Part shown: in pieces, positions 18,314-26,658 of the stretch | Layout: every line of letters starts with the position of its first letter | Numbering within the stretch: position 1 is the stretch's first letter | Origin: VRUE01 sp036271315 | Lineage (GTDB): Bacteria > Actinomycetota > Thermoleophilia > Solirubrobacterales > 70-9 | NCBI GenBank assembly: GCA_036271315.1 | Contig: DATBAV010000003.1 | Span: 86,216 to 150,215, forward strand | Direction: 5' to 3' | Length of the DNA: 64,000 nucleotides | Position numbers and translations under genes: made by a program | Notes under the pieces: model-generated | Database searches by the model: none | Told to the model about the DNA's origin: nothing | What the model saw: only the letters and a program-made list of their open reading frames with translations

Positions 18314-18813
18314 CTTGCCGGCTTCAACATCTCTCTAGTGCGGTTCATCTTCTCGTGGATCAGCGCCATGGCCACCGCGCCGGCCTCGTCGTATAGATCG
18401 GCCACCACCGAACCGAGCTCATACGGTGGCTCGTATGGATAAGAAGCCAAGAACTCCTGCATGCGTTGGTGGCGCTCAGCCGCATCTGGACCGGCTCGTT
18501 GGATGATGAAGTCACGCCAGTCATTTCCGTGCTTCGTGGAGTTACAGGCGTTGCAAGCGGGAACGATGTTGCCCCAGGCATCGAGGCCAAGGTCCTTCTT
18601 GTTGATCGGGATGAGATGGTCGCCGCAGACTCGCGAGGGTGTCAGGCCTTCACCGCAAAAACAACAACGACCGTCGAAGAACGCCAACACCTCCCCCTTG
18701 AGGTGCTTCTTGGCAAAAGGCTCGAGACCGCGCTCGAGGTCGTATGCCTTCCCCATTTCCTGGAGGAAGATTCGAACCGCGGTATTCGCTATGTCGGATC
18801 GCGACCTGGCCAC
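18310..18813 (-). CDS. HNH endonuclease domain protein
   Basis: A 167-residue protein with a zinc-knuckle HNH site: CCFCGEGL, then CGDHLIPINKKDLGLDAWGN, then IVPACNACNSTKHGNDW. This gives two CxxC pairs, the catalytic DH and the closing N/H. The GTG start at 18813 gives VARSRSDIANTA. The N-terminus is helical. Such single-domain proteins are often restriction- or phage-related nucleases. Base composition is lower in G+C than in its neighbours, which suggests transfer. No methylase or other defence gene is adjacent. Confidence 0.85.
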   Translation of the reverse strand: MARSRSDIANTAVRIFLQEMGKAYDLERGLEPFAKKHLKGEVLAFFDGRCCFCGEGLTPSRVCGDHLIPINKKDLGLDAWGNIVPACNACNSTKHGNDWRDFIIQRAGPDAAERHQRMQEFLASYPYEPPYELGSVVADLYDEAGAVAMALIHEKMNRTREMLKPAS

Positions 18814-18851
18814 GTAACCACCCTAGTGGTCGATGAGCGGTCGAGAAACGC

Positions 18852-19325
18852 TTACTCGCCGGGAGCCATCACGCGGGTGACGCTGTCGCCGACGAAGCAG
18901 GGCTTCTCGTTGCCCTCGACCTCGAGGGTGAAGCGGGTGATGACCTCGTACCAGCCGCCGCCCTTCTCATCGACCGAGACGACCTCGGCGCGGCCGCGCA
19001 CGGGGGCACCGACGGGCACCGGGGCCGGGAAGCGGATCTTGTTCCAGCCGTAGTTGACCCCGAGGGCGAAGCCGGTTGAGGAGATCAGCTCCTTGCGGAA
19101 GCCATCGACCAGGGAGAGCGTCAGGTTGCCGTGGGCGATCGTGGTGCCAAAGGGGCTCTCGGCCTTGGCGCGCTCGACGTCAACGTGGATCCACTGGTCG
19201 TCGCCGGAGAGGTCGGCAAAGGTGTCGATGTCCTGCTGGGTGACCGTGCGCCACTCGCTCGGGCCGATCTCCTGCCCGACCAGAGCCCGCATGCCCTCGA
19301 CACCCTGTACCTCGACGCTTGCCAT
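18852..19325 (-). CDS. MaoC-like (NodN-type) acyl dehydratase
   Basis: A 157-residue hot-dog protein with FADLSGDDQWIHVDVERAKA and SPFGTTIAHGNLTLSL, the hydratase-2 motif region with catalytic Asp/His; the usual companion stretch GVNYGWNKIRFPAPVPVG follows. It likely hydrates trans-2-enoyl-CoA. The ATG at 19325 starts MASVEVQGVEGM; longer in-frame sequence runs under the opposite-strand secreted protein and is not real. It is divergent from that gene across 111 bases that hold no further gene. Confidence 0.88.
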   Translation of the reverse strand: MASVEVQGVEGMRALVGQEIGPSEWRTVTQQDIDTFADLSGDDQWIHVDVERAKAESPFGTTIAHGNLTLSLVDGFRKELISSTGFALGVNYGWNKIRFPAPVPVGAPVRGRAEVVSVDEKGGGWYEVITRFTLEVEGNEKPCFVGDSVTRVMAPGE

Positions 19326-19436
19326 CGGCGCCAGTCTAATCGCAGCGCGTCGGTCGGGCAGGGTTGGCTCAAATCGAGCCACGTTTGCGTGAAACGCTCC
19401 AAGTGCGACTGAAACCTGTTGAAAGGGGGGAGTGAC

Positions 19437-21533
19437 ATGAGAGTGCAACCGCGCCGACTTCTCGCCCTTCTTGCCTTGCCATGCGCCCTCTTGATCTTCC
19501 CCGCCTGCGGCGCCGCGGCCCCGAGCTGCGCCGAAGGCCCGGAAACCGTCGGGACGACGGTCATCGGCACGCCCTGCGCAGACGTGATCCGCATGCAGCG
19601 CGACGTCACCGTCGCCTTCGGCGAAGGCGACGACGACGTGATCTACGGCCAGCGCGGTAACGACAGCATCTTCGGCGGCGAAGGCAACGACCGGCTTTAT
19701 GGAGGGGTCGGCGATGACCGGCTCCGCGGCGGCCCCGGCGACGACCGGCTCTCCGGCGGCTTCGGCGCCGATTCCCTGGATGGCGAAGAAGGCAACGACT
19801 TCGACCGCGGCGACGCGACGATCGACTTCATCGGGGACTCGGGCGGCGGCAACGACACCATCAGCTTTGCGACCGGGGTGACACCGGGCTTTCCCAACGA
19901 AGGATCGTTCTTCACCAACGCTGGCTTCCCGCCGGGAGCCGAGGGGCGCGGCGTCTACATCGATCTCGGCGACAATTTCGCCAACGACGGGCAGGCGCCC
20001 TCGGGCGGGGGCTTCGACGAACCGCTGGCCCCGGCCACCGACTTCAGCGCCTTCGAGACCGTGGTCGGCACGCCCTTTCCCGACTACATCGTCGGCACCA
20101 GCGGCCCGGAGACCTTCTACGGCGGCGGCGGCGCGGACCTGATCGACGGGGGCGGGGGCGGCGATGTCGCCCACGGTGGCGCCGGCGAAGACGGCTGCGT
20201 CAATGTCGGGACGGACGACTGCGAGCTCTCCGGCGAAGAAATCAAACTGCGCAATCCCGGCGGGATCGCGGTCGGCGTCATGGCCCCCGGCGGCCCCGGA
20301 GGGCCGGCCGTCTACCTGACCGGCAGCAACCGGGATGACCTGGTGACGGCGAGCTACGCACCGGGAGCGGTCACCTTCACCCTGGCTGCGGGCAGCGAAG
20401 GACAGTTCGATGCGGCGGAGGCGATGGCGGGAGGCTGCTCCGCGCCAAGCGGGGGATCGGTCTCCTGCCCGGTACCGGAAACCCCCGACTCGATCCTGCT
20501 CGCCGGCCTGGCGGGTAACGACGAACTCTCCGCCCCCGGCCTGCCCGAATCCGTCTCGGTCGTCGTCCTGGGGAACGAAGGCGACGACTTCCTCACCGGC
20601 GGCGAAACCGAAGACGCGCTCGTCGACGGCGCTGGCGATGACACAGTGGAGGCCGGCGGGCGCGACGACGCGCTGCCCAACAACGGTGGCGCCGACCGGC
20701 TCCACGCCGGCGCCGGAGAGGATCTCTTCATCTCCAACGAGGTCTGCGGTGGCGATCTCCTCGATGGCGGCGGCGATCGCGACAACGCCAACTGGGCCAA
20801 CTTCAAATCCGGGGTGACAATCGACATGGCCCAGCGTGTCGCCGGCTTGATCGGCCCCCAGGGCGAAGCGCACTGCAACAGCGCCGACGAACTGACGAGC
20901 CTGCAGGCGATCGAGGACATCGAGGCCACCAACGGCGCCGACAACCTGATCGGCGACGACGGGCCCAACCAGCTGCTGGGCCGGGAAGGGCCGGACAACT
21001 TCTTCGCCGGTGGCGGCGACGACCTGTTGCTAGTCAACTCCGGCGACGCCGACCCAATCGTCGACTGCGGCGCGGGCTTCGACACGGCGCTGATCGACTT
21101 CGCGCCGATCGTCGACGGTGCGCCCATCGGCTGCGAGTCGGTGGAAGAACGCGCCCCGAACAGCTTCCGCCCGCCGGACACGCCGCTGAACCCTGAACCC
21201 AAGCTGCCGGCGACGGAACCTCCCCCTCCACCGCCGCCCCCGAAGCCACCGAAGCCAGACCGGAAGCCGCCGGCGACCCGCCTGCGCCATCGTCCGGCGG
21301 CGCTCCTCCTCGCCGCTGGTCCGCGCCGCCGCGTCTCCTTCGCCTTCGCCGCCTCCGAGCCCGGCGCCAGCTTCCACTGCAAACTCGACGGCCAGCCCTG
21401 GCGCCCCTGTCGCTCACCGCGGAGCTACCTCGTCGCGCCCGGACGACACACCTTCCGCGTCTTCGCAATCGACGCTGCCGGCAACCCCGACCGCTCACCG
21501 GCGAGATTCGGCTTCCGGGTCCGCTCCCGCTGA
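19437..21533 (+). CDS. Secreted calcium-binding-repeat (RTX-like) protein with C-terminal Ig-like domain
   Basis: A 698-residue exported protein. The signal ends near LLIFPACGAAAP, where the cysteine could also make it a lipoprotein. Residues about 50-130 carry hemolysin-type nonapeptides (GGEGNDRLY, GGVGDDRLR, GGPGDDRLS); further repeat blocks occur near 220-250, 380-430 and 500-540. A proline-rich hinge (EPPPPPPPPKPPKPD) leads to a roughly 65-residue Ig-like domain with FHCKLDG and HTFRVFAIDAAGNPD. A strong GGGGGGAG site stands before the ATG. It probably binds Ca at the cell surface. No type I secretion genes are nearby, so it should use Sec. Confidence 0.85.
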   Translation: MRVQPRRLLALLALPCALLIFPACGAAAPSCAEGPETVGTTVIGTPCADVIRMQRDVTVAFGEGDDDVIYGQRGNDSIFGGEGNDRLYGGVGDDRLRGGPGDDRLSGGFGADSLDGEEGNDFDRGDATIDFIGDSGGGNDTISFATGVTPGFPNEGSFFTNAGFPPGAEGRGVYIDLGDNFANDGQAPSGGGFDEPLAPATDFSAFETVVGTPFPDYIVGTSGPETFYGGGGADLIDGGGGGDVAHGGAGEDGCVNVGTDDCELSGEEIKLRNPGGIAVGVMAPGGPGGPAVYLTGSNRDDLVTASYAPGAVTFTLAAGSEGQFDAAEAMAGGCSAPSGGSVSCPVPETPDSILLAGLAGNDELSAPGLPESVSVVVLGNEGDDFLTGGETEDALVDGAGDDTVEAGGRDDALPNNGGADRLHAGAGEDLFISNEVCGGDLLDGGGDRDNANWANFKSGVTIDMAQRVAGLIGPQGEAHCNSADELTSLQAIEDIEATNGADNLIGDDGPNQLLGREGPDNFFAGGGDDLLLVNSGDADPIVDCGAGFDTALIDFAPIVDGAPIGCESVEERAPNSFRPPDTPLNPEPKLPATEPPPPPPPPKPPKPDRKPPATRLRHRPAALLLAAGPRRRVSFAFAASEPGASFHCKLDGQPWRPCRSPRSYLVAPGRHTFRVFAIDAAGNPDRSPARFGFRVRSR

Positions 21534-21556
21534 GCCACGATTCGAGAGGCACGGCC

Positions 21557-22912
21557 TCAGGCCACGAGACGCACCTCGAAGCTCGGCGCGACGAGGACGC
21601 CGGTGCCACCGAGCAGGGCGAGGATTCGGGTGACGTAGGCCTGGGTCTCGGGGATGGCCGGGACGCAGCGGCAGGCTTCGACCGGGGCGGGGCCGGCGTT
21701 GTAGGCGGCAAGGGCCAGTTGTGGCGAGCCAAACTGGTCGATCAGGTCCGACATGAGGTGGGCCTCCGCGTCCATTGCTTCCTCGGGATCGAAAGGATCG
21801 CGCAAGCCATAGGAAGCCGCCGTGCTCGGAATGAACTGGGCGATGCCCTGGGCGCCCGCCGGAGAGCTCGCGTATGGATTGAAGTTCGACTCGGCCATCA
21901 GCTGGGCGGAGAGGAGGGCGGCAGACACGTTCCAGTGCGTGGCGGCGCGAAGTAGTGGAGCGCGGAACCGTTCGGGAACGAAGGCTGGCAGCCCTTCGCC
22001 GCCGGATAGCGAGCCGTCCCCCCCACCGCCGGTGGAAACCGTGCCGCTTGCCGTGACCACATTGCCCGCAGACGAGCACGGTGCCGGGCCGGCGTCATAC
22101 CCGAAATGCCACGGCTCCCAGCTGTAGCGCTGCACGAAACCGAAGCGGCCCGCATTGGCGGGCAGCCAGCCGTAGGCGGTTTCGGGACCGAGGTCGAGCT
22201 CGGTCGCGCAGCGGTGCAGGGAATGGCCGGGAGGCGCCACCCAGGTGGGATCGGGGTGAGCGGCAAACAGGGCCGCCTGTTCGGCGTCTGAGCGAAAGGC
22301 CGAGTTGACGATCAGGGCCAGGCCGACCCGACCGGCCGCAGCTGCCATGCGGTCGAAAGCGGCGGCGGCGTCCGGCCGCATCCCGTGGCCCTGGCGGTAG
22401 AGCAACGGGCCGCTGTACCCGCCTCCGGTCGCCATCGCGGTGGACGGTTCGCCGGAGGAGCTCGATGGGGCGCCGGCTTCCGCCACGGCAGATGCCTCCG
22501 TGCGCGAGTTCCGGCCACCCACCTCGACCGTCGCGGTTACCGCGGCTTCGGCTCGAACCGGCGCGAACGAATCGGCGTCGAGGAAGGCGATCCGCAGGCG
22601 CGGCGGCGACACCCCGTTGGCTTTCGCCGCGGCGATTGCTGCCTCCCGTGCCCGGGCGAGGTATACGGCCTTCTCGATGTGGCGCGGGTTCGGTGAACCG
22701 CTGGGCAGGCGCGAGGGAGAGAGCAGGCGCGGGAGATCGTCGCGCATCGAGCGCGCCGCCGAGATCGCCGCCAGGTCTGCCGCTCGCTGGGCCCGCCCCT
22801 TGCCGACGATCGCCCCGGCGATGGCGACCAAGGCCAGCGCCACGACGATCAGCGCAAGTGCACCGCCGAGCGCGAGCGGCAGAGCTTGGCCGTCTTGTCG
22901 CTTCGCTTCCAT
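21557..22912 (-). CDS. TadG-like pseudopilin fused to VanY carboxypeptidase and SLT transglycosylase
   Basis: A 451-residue protein with three parts. Residues 1-60 match the Tad/TadG-like N-terminus (DGQALPLALGGALALIVVALA, then QRAADLAAISAARSM). Residues about 165-275 are a VanY-type D-Ala-D-Ala peptidase with metal-ligand motifs HSLHRCATELD (H233, D240) and EPWHFGYD (H269). Residues about 310-440 are a lysozyme-like transglycosylase with catalytic E341 in MAESNFNPYASSPAGAQG. One membrane anchor would hold both wall-cutting domains outside. It is convergent with the Ca-binding-repeat gene. The combination suggests local peptidoglycan opening for a surface structure; that is inference. Confidence 0.85.
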   Translation of the reverse strand: MEAKRQDGQALPLALGGALALIVVALALVAIAGAIVGKGRAQRAADLAAISAARSMRDDLPRLLSPSRLPSGSPNPRHIEKAVYLARAREAAIAAAKANGVSPPRLRIAFLDADSFAPVRAEAAVTATVEVGGRNSRTEASAVAEAGAPSSSSGEPSTAMATGGGYSGPLLYRQGHGMRPDAAAAFDRMAAAAGRVGLALIVNSAFRSDAEQAALFAAHPDPTWVAPPGHSLHRCATELDLGPETAYGWLPANAGRFGFVQRYSWEPWHFGYDAGPAPCSSAGNVVTASGTVSTGGGGDGSLSGGEGLPAFVPERFRAPLLRAATHWNVSAALLSAQLMAESNFNPYASSPAGAQGIAQFIPSTAASYGLRDPFDPEEAMDAEAHLMSDLIDQFGSPQLALAAYNAGPAPVEACRCVPAIPETQAYVTRILALLGGTGVLVAPSFEVRLVA

Positions 22913-23040
22913 GCCGCCACGCTGGCTACTCGCGGCGCGTGCGTGGTGCGCTCAAGCACATGAATCCGAGTCATCTCGCGACCGAACCATCCGGCGCCCC
23001 AGGCCGTAGTTAGGAATAAGCAAACGACCTAGGAGACCCG

Positions 23041-23568
23041 ATGCCGCACTCACGCACGCTTCCCCGCCCATCGCTTCGACTTTCCATCGTCGGGGTGCTG
23101 CTGGCGCTCTCCCTCCCGATCGCCGTCGGCGTGCCACAGGTCCTTGCCGCGAAATCAAGCAAGCGGGTCGTCGCCGAGGCGGAAAACGCCACGCTCGGCA
23201 AGACCGTCCTGACCACGACCAAGGGCCGCACCCTGTACAGCCTCAGCGTCGAGAAGAACGGCAAGTTCGTCTGCACCGCCTCCTGCCTCTCGATCTGGCA
23301 TCCACTGATGGTCCCGGCGGGCGTGCGCCCAACCGGCCCGGTCGCGCTCGGCACGGTCGAGCGACCGGAAGGCGGGACCCAGGTCACCTACAAAGGCCGC
23401 CCGCTCTACCGCTTCGGCGGCGACACCAAAGCCGGGCAGGCAAACGGCGAGGGGATCAAAGACGTCGGCACTTGGCACGCGGCGAGTCCGCCGCAGAAGG
23501 CCGCCGAACCCACCCCCCAACCCCAGCCCCAACCTGAAAACCCCTACCCATACGGCAGCGGCTACTAG
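23041..23568 (+). CDS. Secreted PF03640-type repeat protein
   Basis: A 175-residue exported protein. A signal peptide ends near PQVLAAKS. Two copies of the 'secreted repeat of unknown function' follow: KTVLTTTKGRTLYSLSVEKNGKFVCTASCLSIWHPL and the second with YKGRPLYRFGGDTKAGQANGEGI...TWHA. A Pro/Gln tail ends the protein. AGGAG lies 5 bases before the ATG. Family members are widespread in actinobacteria as lipoproteins, but this one has no lipobox. Function unknown. Confidence 0.85.
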   Translation: MPHSRTLPRPSLRLSIVGVLLALSLPIAVGVPQVLAAKSSKRVVAEAENATLGKTVLTTTKGRTLYSLSVEKNGKFVCTASCLSIWHPLMVPAGVRPTGPVALGTVERPEGGTQVTYKGRPLYRFGGDTKAGQANGEGIKDVGTWHAASPPQKAAEPTPQPQPQPENPYPYGSGY

Positions 23569-24564
23569 CTAGCGCGAGCGAACCGAGGCAATCGTCTGCG
23601 CCAGCGTCTCGCGTGCGTCGTGGTGCGGCATCCAGTGCAGCTTGCGGCGGGCGCGGGTCGTGTCCATCAGTACGGGTCGGCGAACCGCCTCGATCCAGGC
23701 CGCCTCGTCGGGCAGAAACGGCATCAATGAGACTGCCTCGGCCGCGACGCCGACCGCGAGGTGCGGCGCCGGCACCGCGTGCCAGCCAAGGGCATGCGCC
23801 AGGTCGCTGATCGTCAGCTGGCCGGGGCCGGCCAGGTTGTAGACGCCCGGCGGGCCGTGACCTAGAACCGCTGCGGTGAGCGCGGCGGCGACGTCGTCGT
23901 GGTGGACGAGCTGGAAGGGAACGCCGGGATCGGGCAGCACCGGGCGCAGCTCGGGCACCTTGCCCAGCGCCCAGCGCAGCGGCCCCGGGATCCGCTGGCC
24001 CATCGCCAGCATCGGGATCAGGTCGAGCAGCAACGTCGCTTCCGGCCCGGCGACGATGCAGGGGCGGAAGACGAAGGCCTCCGTGCGCGAGTCGAGCAGC
24101 GCCTCCTCGAGCTCGGCCTCGACGGCGGCCTTGTGCGCCGAGTAGGGGTGGCGCGAGGTGCCGCGCACCGGCTCTTCCTCGTCGAGCAGGTCCGGCATGC
24201 CGCGGTGGAAGCCGTAGGCCGCAACCGAGGAGGTGTAGACAAGCCGCTTGGCGCCGGCCGCCGCCGTCGCCTCGAAGACGTTGCGCGAGCCGTTCAGGTT
24301 TACCTCGCGGCTCTCGCTGCCGCCGGCGACGATCGCGAAGGCGAGGTGGACGACGACGTCGGCGTCCTCGACCAGCGAGTCGACCGCGTCACGGTCGAGC
24401 ACGTCACCGCGCCGGTATTCGGTCTTCTCCCAGCCGTGCCCGGCGAGGTCGAAGGGCCGCCGCGCCATGCCGATCACTCGATCAACCTCCGGCATCCGCT
24501 CTAGTGAGGAGATGAAGGCCCTGCCGATCTCCCCGGTCGGGCCGGTGACTGCGACGGTCAGCAT
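23569..24564 (-). CDS. NAD-dependent epimerase/dehydratase (extended SDR)
   Basis: A 331-residue extended short-chain dehydrogenase: VTGPTGEIGRAFISSL is the glycine-rich NAD(P) loop, YTSSVAAYG carries the active-site Ser, and the YxxxK pair is YSAHK. ADVVVHLAF is the usual adenine-pocket strand. The ATG at 24564 (MLTVAVTGPTG) is preferred over an upstream in-frame start. The substrate may be a nucleotide sugar or an NAD-dependent alcohol. Its stop lies next to the stop of the convergent secreted-repeat gene. Confidence 0.85.
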   Translation of the reverse strand: MLTVAVTGPTGEIGRAFISSLERMPEVDRVIGMARRPFDLAGHGWEKTEYRRGDVLDRDAVDSLVEDADVVVHLAFAIVAGGSESREVNLNGSRNVFEATAAAGAKRLVYTSSVAAYGFHRGMPDLLDEEEPVRGTSRHPYSAHKAAVEAELEEALLDSRTEAFVFRPCIVAGPEATLLLDLIPMLAMGQRIPGPLRWALGKVPELRPVLPDPGVPFQLVHHDDVAAALTAAVLGHGPPGVYNLAGPGQLTISDLAHALGWHAVPAPHLAVGVAAEAVSLMPFLPDEAAWIEAVRRPVLMDTTRARRKLHWMPHHDARETLAQTIASVRSR

Positions 24565-24619
24565 GCGGCGATTCTGGCGAAATGCCGGCGCGGGCGGCGG
24601 CAAGCGCCGGACGCTGCAG

Positions 24620-25009
24620 TCAGGCGCTCACGTCGACGATCTCGAGCAGGGCCTCCAGGTCTCGAAGATCTCTTGCGTTCAGGGTGTAGAGCGGGAGGTC
24701 GTGGGCGAGCGCGGTCGCGCCGATCATCAGGTCGACGGCCCGGGCACCTCGAGGTTTGCGGCCGGCGGCACGTGTGGCGGCGTAGACGTGCCCATATGCG
24801 CGCGCACAGCTCGGGCTGAAGTTCAGCGATTCGACCCCGGACTCGAACCGCTGGAGTCGTTCCTGGCGTCGCGCGCGCTCGAGCTCATCGGTCGTGGCGA
24901 GAGGACCGGCGGTCAGCTCGGCGAGTGTCAGAGTAGAAATCGCGATCTCGGCCGGAAGCAGTCCCGGATCGATCTCGGCGTAGCGGATTACAACTGATGT
25001 ATCGATCAA
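24620..25009 (-). CDS. vapC: VapC-like PIN-domain toxin
   Basis: A 129-residue PIN nuclease, probably an RNase that halts growth when freed from its antitoxin. The acidic residues sit in LIDTSVVIRY (Asp), TLAELTAG (Glu) and GARAVDLMIGATA (Asp), with DLPLYTLNARDLRDL near the end. I place the start at TTG 25009, with GAGGGG 6 bases upstream, because PIN toxins typically begin at the IDTS strand. GTG 25036, overlapping the antitoxin stop, is the alternative. The antitoxin gene lies directly upstream. Confidence 0.88.
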   Translation of the reverse strand: MIDTSVVIRYAEIDPGLLPAEIAISTLTLAELTAGPLATTDELERARRQERLQRFESGVESLNFSPSCARAYGHVYAATRAAGRKPRGARAVDLMIGATALAHDLPLYTLNARDLRDLEALLEIVDVSA

Positions 25010-25028
25010 GCCCCGCCCCTCGGGGGGC

Positions 25029-25283
25029 TCAACCACGGGGCGTAGGATCCTGATCGGCGTAAGCGTCGATATCGGCTCGGAACCGCTCATAGTCGATCGG
25101 CGGCGAACCTGCGAAGAGGTCGATGAAGACTTGCCTGGGGATGAACTTACGCGGCTGATAGGGCCGGAGTTCACCTACCGGCCTGCCATTTCTGGTCACG
25201 ATGAAGTCCTCCCCCCCGTCCAGGGCCCGCATCACCTCGCCGCTGTTGTTGCGCAGCTCCCTCTGGGTTAGCTTCCGAGTCAT
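25029..25283 (-). CDS. Phd/YefM-family antitoxin
   Basis: An 84-residue partner of the PIN toxin. The N-terminus LTQRELRNNSGEVMRALDGGEDFIVTRNGRPVGEL is the Phd/YefM DNA-binding fold, and the tail from residue 50 (RQVFIDLFAGSPPIDYERF) would wrap the toxin. It should neutralise the toxin and repress the pair through a palindrome just upstream. The first 113 bases overlap, in another frame, the 3-prime end of the preceding pilus-locus gene, so the module seems to have landed there. Confidence 0.88.
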   Translation of the reverse strand: MTRKLTQRELRNNSGEVMRALDGGEDFIVTRNGRPVGELRPYQPRKFIPRQVFIDLFAGSPPIDYERFRADIDAYADQDPTPRG

Positions 25284-25899
25284 CCAAGTCAGCGTAGCAC
25301 GCGTGCGCCGCTGAAATTTCGCTTTCCAAGAGGGTTTGGCGAAGACGAAGTGGCAAACCGCCCGGTGCCTCGGGCGGCAGGACGCCGAACAGCGCGCGGC
25401 GGGCGGGCACCCAGGCGAGCGGCCTCTTCAGAACACGGACGAGCAGGTCGCGCCGCTGAAGCTCCCCCACCGTAAGGGCCGTGAGCGCGCGATCGGGGTC
25501 GAGCTCAGCGCGGAGCAGAACGCCGCTGGATTCGACTCCTCCGAGGCGCAGAACGTCTTGGAAGAGCCCCGGCGGCACGTGCAACACGGCGACCGCATCG
25601 CGCACGAGCGGCAGCGCGGCGGGCAGGTGCTCGAGGGCTGCGGCATCGCCCGGCAGCGCCAGGTGACACGTACCTCCCCGCGAGGCAACCCGAAACTCGG
25701 GCAGGTGCACGGTCAGCCGCTCCTCCAACTCGCGCGCTCCGCTGGAGGCCACCAGGGTCGGTCGCGGTGGGCGACCGCCGACGTCGATGAGGAGGCCAGG
25801 ACGATCCGGCTCCGATCCCGCGCAGGCAAGCGCCGCGGCCGCGGCCCGCGATCCGTTCGCGGCGCCGACAGCGGCAACCAGGACGACCCGCCCGTTCAT
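25171..25899 (-). CDS. CpaE/TadZ-like degenerate P-loop protein, probably 3-prime disrupted
   Basis: A 242-residue reading frame coupled by ATGA to the TadE-like gene upstream. The N-terminus VVLVAAVGAANGSRAAAAALAC, followed by GLLIDVGG, recalls the Walker A and first strands of the MinD/CpaE fold, but the lysine of the loop is missing. DAVAVLHVPPGLFQDVLRL fits a later strand-helix pair. The last about 38 codons run over the antitoxin gene and read as Gln/Gly/Arg-rich sequence, so the true end is probably lost near 25290. It may position a Tad-like apparatus. Assignment is tentative. Confidence 0.5.
   Translation of the reverse strand: MNGRVVLVAAVGAANGSRAAAAALACAGSEPDRPGLLIDVGGRPPRPTLVASSGARELEERLTVHLPEFRVASRGGTCHLALPGDAAALEHLPAALPLVRDAVAVLHVPPGLFQDVLRLGGVESSGVLLRAELDPDRALTALTVGELQRRDLLVRVLKRPLAWVPARRALFGVLPPEAPGGLPLRLRQTLLESEISAAHACYADLDDSEANPEGAAQQQRRGDAGPGRGGGLHRDQKWQAGR
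25297..25306. promoter_or_regulatory. Perfect palindrome upstream of the antitoxin (probable operator)
   Basis: GCACGCGTGC is a perfect 10-base palindrome 13 bases upstream of the antitoxin ATG. Phd/YefM antitoxins bind short palindromes at this place to repress their own operon, so this is the likely operator. Binding is inferred. Confidence 0.5.
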
Positions 25900-26231
25900 C
25901 GTCCGGCCGGCCTCGCGAAGCTGCTGCTGGTGACAGCCAGGCGATCAGCCACCGCCGCGAGCAGCGACGGCGGTACCAGCCGAACCGTCACCTCTCCCCC
26001 GCGCACCGCAATCTCCGCCCTCTCTCCGGCCCATGAGGGCAGCGACTCTTGGGCCGCGCTCTTCGCCGGTCGCCCGGCGGCCAGTGCCAGCGCACCGGCC
26101 TCGGCCGCACCGTCAGCGAGGGTCAGCGCGTAACCGGTGAGCAGCAGTTGCAGGGCGATCGCCCCGGCGATCAGCAGCAACGGAATCGCCGCGATCAACT
26201 CGACCGTCGCCTGGCCGCGCTCGCTAGTCAT
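25896..26231 (-). CDS. TadE-like minor pseudopilin (second copy)
   Basis: About 111 residues. RGQATVELIAAIPLLLIAGA is the TadE N-terminus, with the Glu at the expected place before a single transmembrane helix; a small soluble part follows outside. The ATG at 26231 overlaps the preceding TadE-like gene by 8 bases; GTG 26243 is the alternative. It is coupled by ATGA to the CpaE-like gene. It probably assembles in, or caps, a Tad-type fibre or secretion pseudopilus. Confidence 0.75.
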   Translation of the reverse strand: MTSERGQATVELIAAIPLLLIAGAIALQLLLTGYALTLADGAAEAGALALAAGRPAKSAAQESLPSWAGERAEIAVRGGEVTVRLVPPSLLAAVADRLAVTSSSFARPAGR

Positions 26232-26577
26232 CGCCGAGGTCACTCGCCGAGCCGACCATCAGGCGGGGCAACGCCGGCAGCAGGCGTGGGATCGCCACCC
26301 GCACGCTCGTGACCATGCCGGCATCGCTCACCTCCGCCCCCGAGCGCAGCGACGGTGGCAGCGCCCGCCTCGCCGCCACCGCTGCGTCCCCGCCGACCAG
26401 CGCCGCCCTGGCACCCGCGCGGGCCGCAACCCCTGCAGACCAGAGTGCCTGCCCGGCAAGCGCCAGCTGTGCCGCCACCAGGACCGCCAGCAGCAGGAAG
26501 GGAACCGCCGCGATCAACTCGACCGAGGCGGTCCCTCCCTCCCTGTGGCCTGCGCTGCTGACGGTCCGTGGCGACAC
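26224..26577 (-). CDS. TadE-like minor pseudopilin (first copy)
   Basis: A 117-residue protein with GTASVELIAAVPFLLLAVLV, the TadE signature (Glu before a hydrophobic helix), and a short extracytoplasmic part. The start is GTG 26577. It opens a three-gene overlapping unit with the second TadE-like gene and the CpaE-like gene. The TadA ATPase, TadB/C platform, prepilin peptidase and Flp pilin are not in this window, so either the locus is split or it borrows them from elsewhere. Confidence 0.75.
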   Translation of the reverse strand: MSPRTVSSAGHREGGTASVELIAAVPFLLLAVLVAAQLALAGQALWSAGVAARAGARAALVGGDAAVAARRALPPSLRSGAEVSDAGMVTSVRVAIPRLLPALPRLMVGSASDLGDD

Positions 26578-26658
26578 ACCGCGACCGTCGCAGAAGCAGA
26601 CGCGCGGGTGGCGCGCTCACTCGTACAAATCAGCGCCGCGAGCGACGCGACGAAAGTC

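Noticed and set aside
18310..18813. Restriction-modification system around the HNH gene
   Set aside because: No methyltransferase, specificity or helicase gene is adjacent; only the HNH domain itself is supported.
19437..21533. RTX toxin with type I secretion
   Set aside because: It has Ca-binding nonapeptides but an N-terminal signal peptide, no toxin domain, and no type I export genes nearby.
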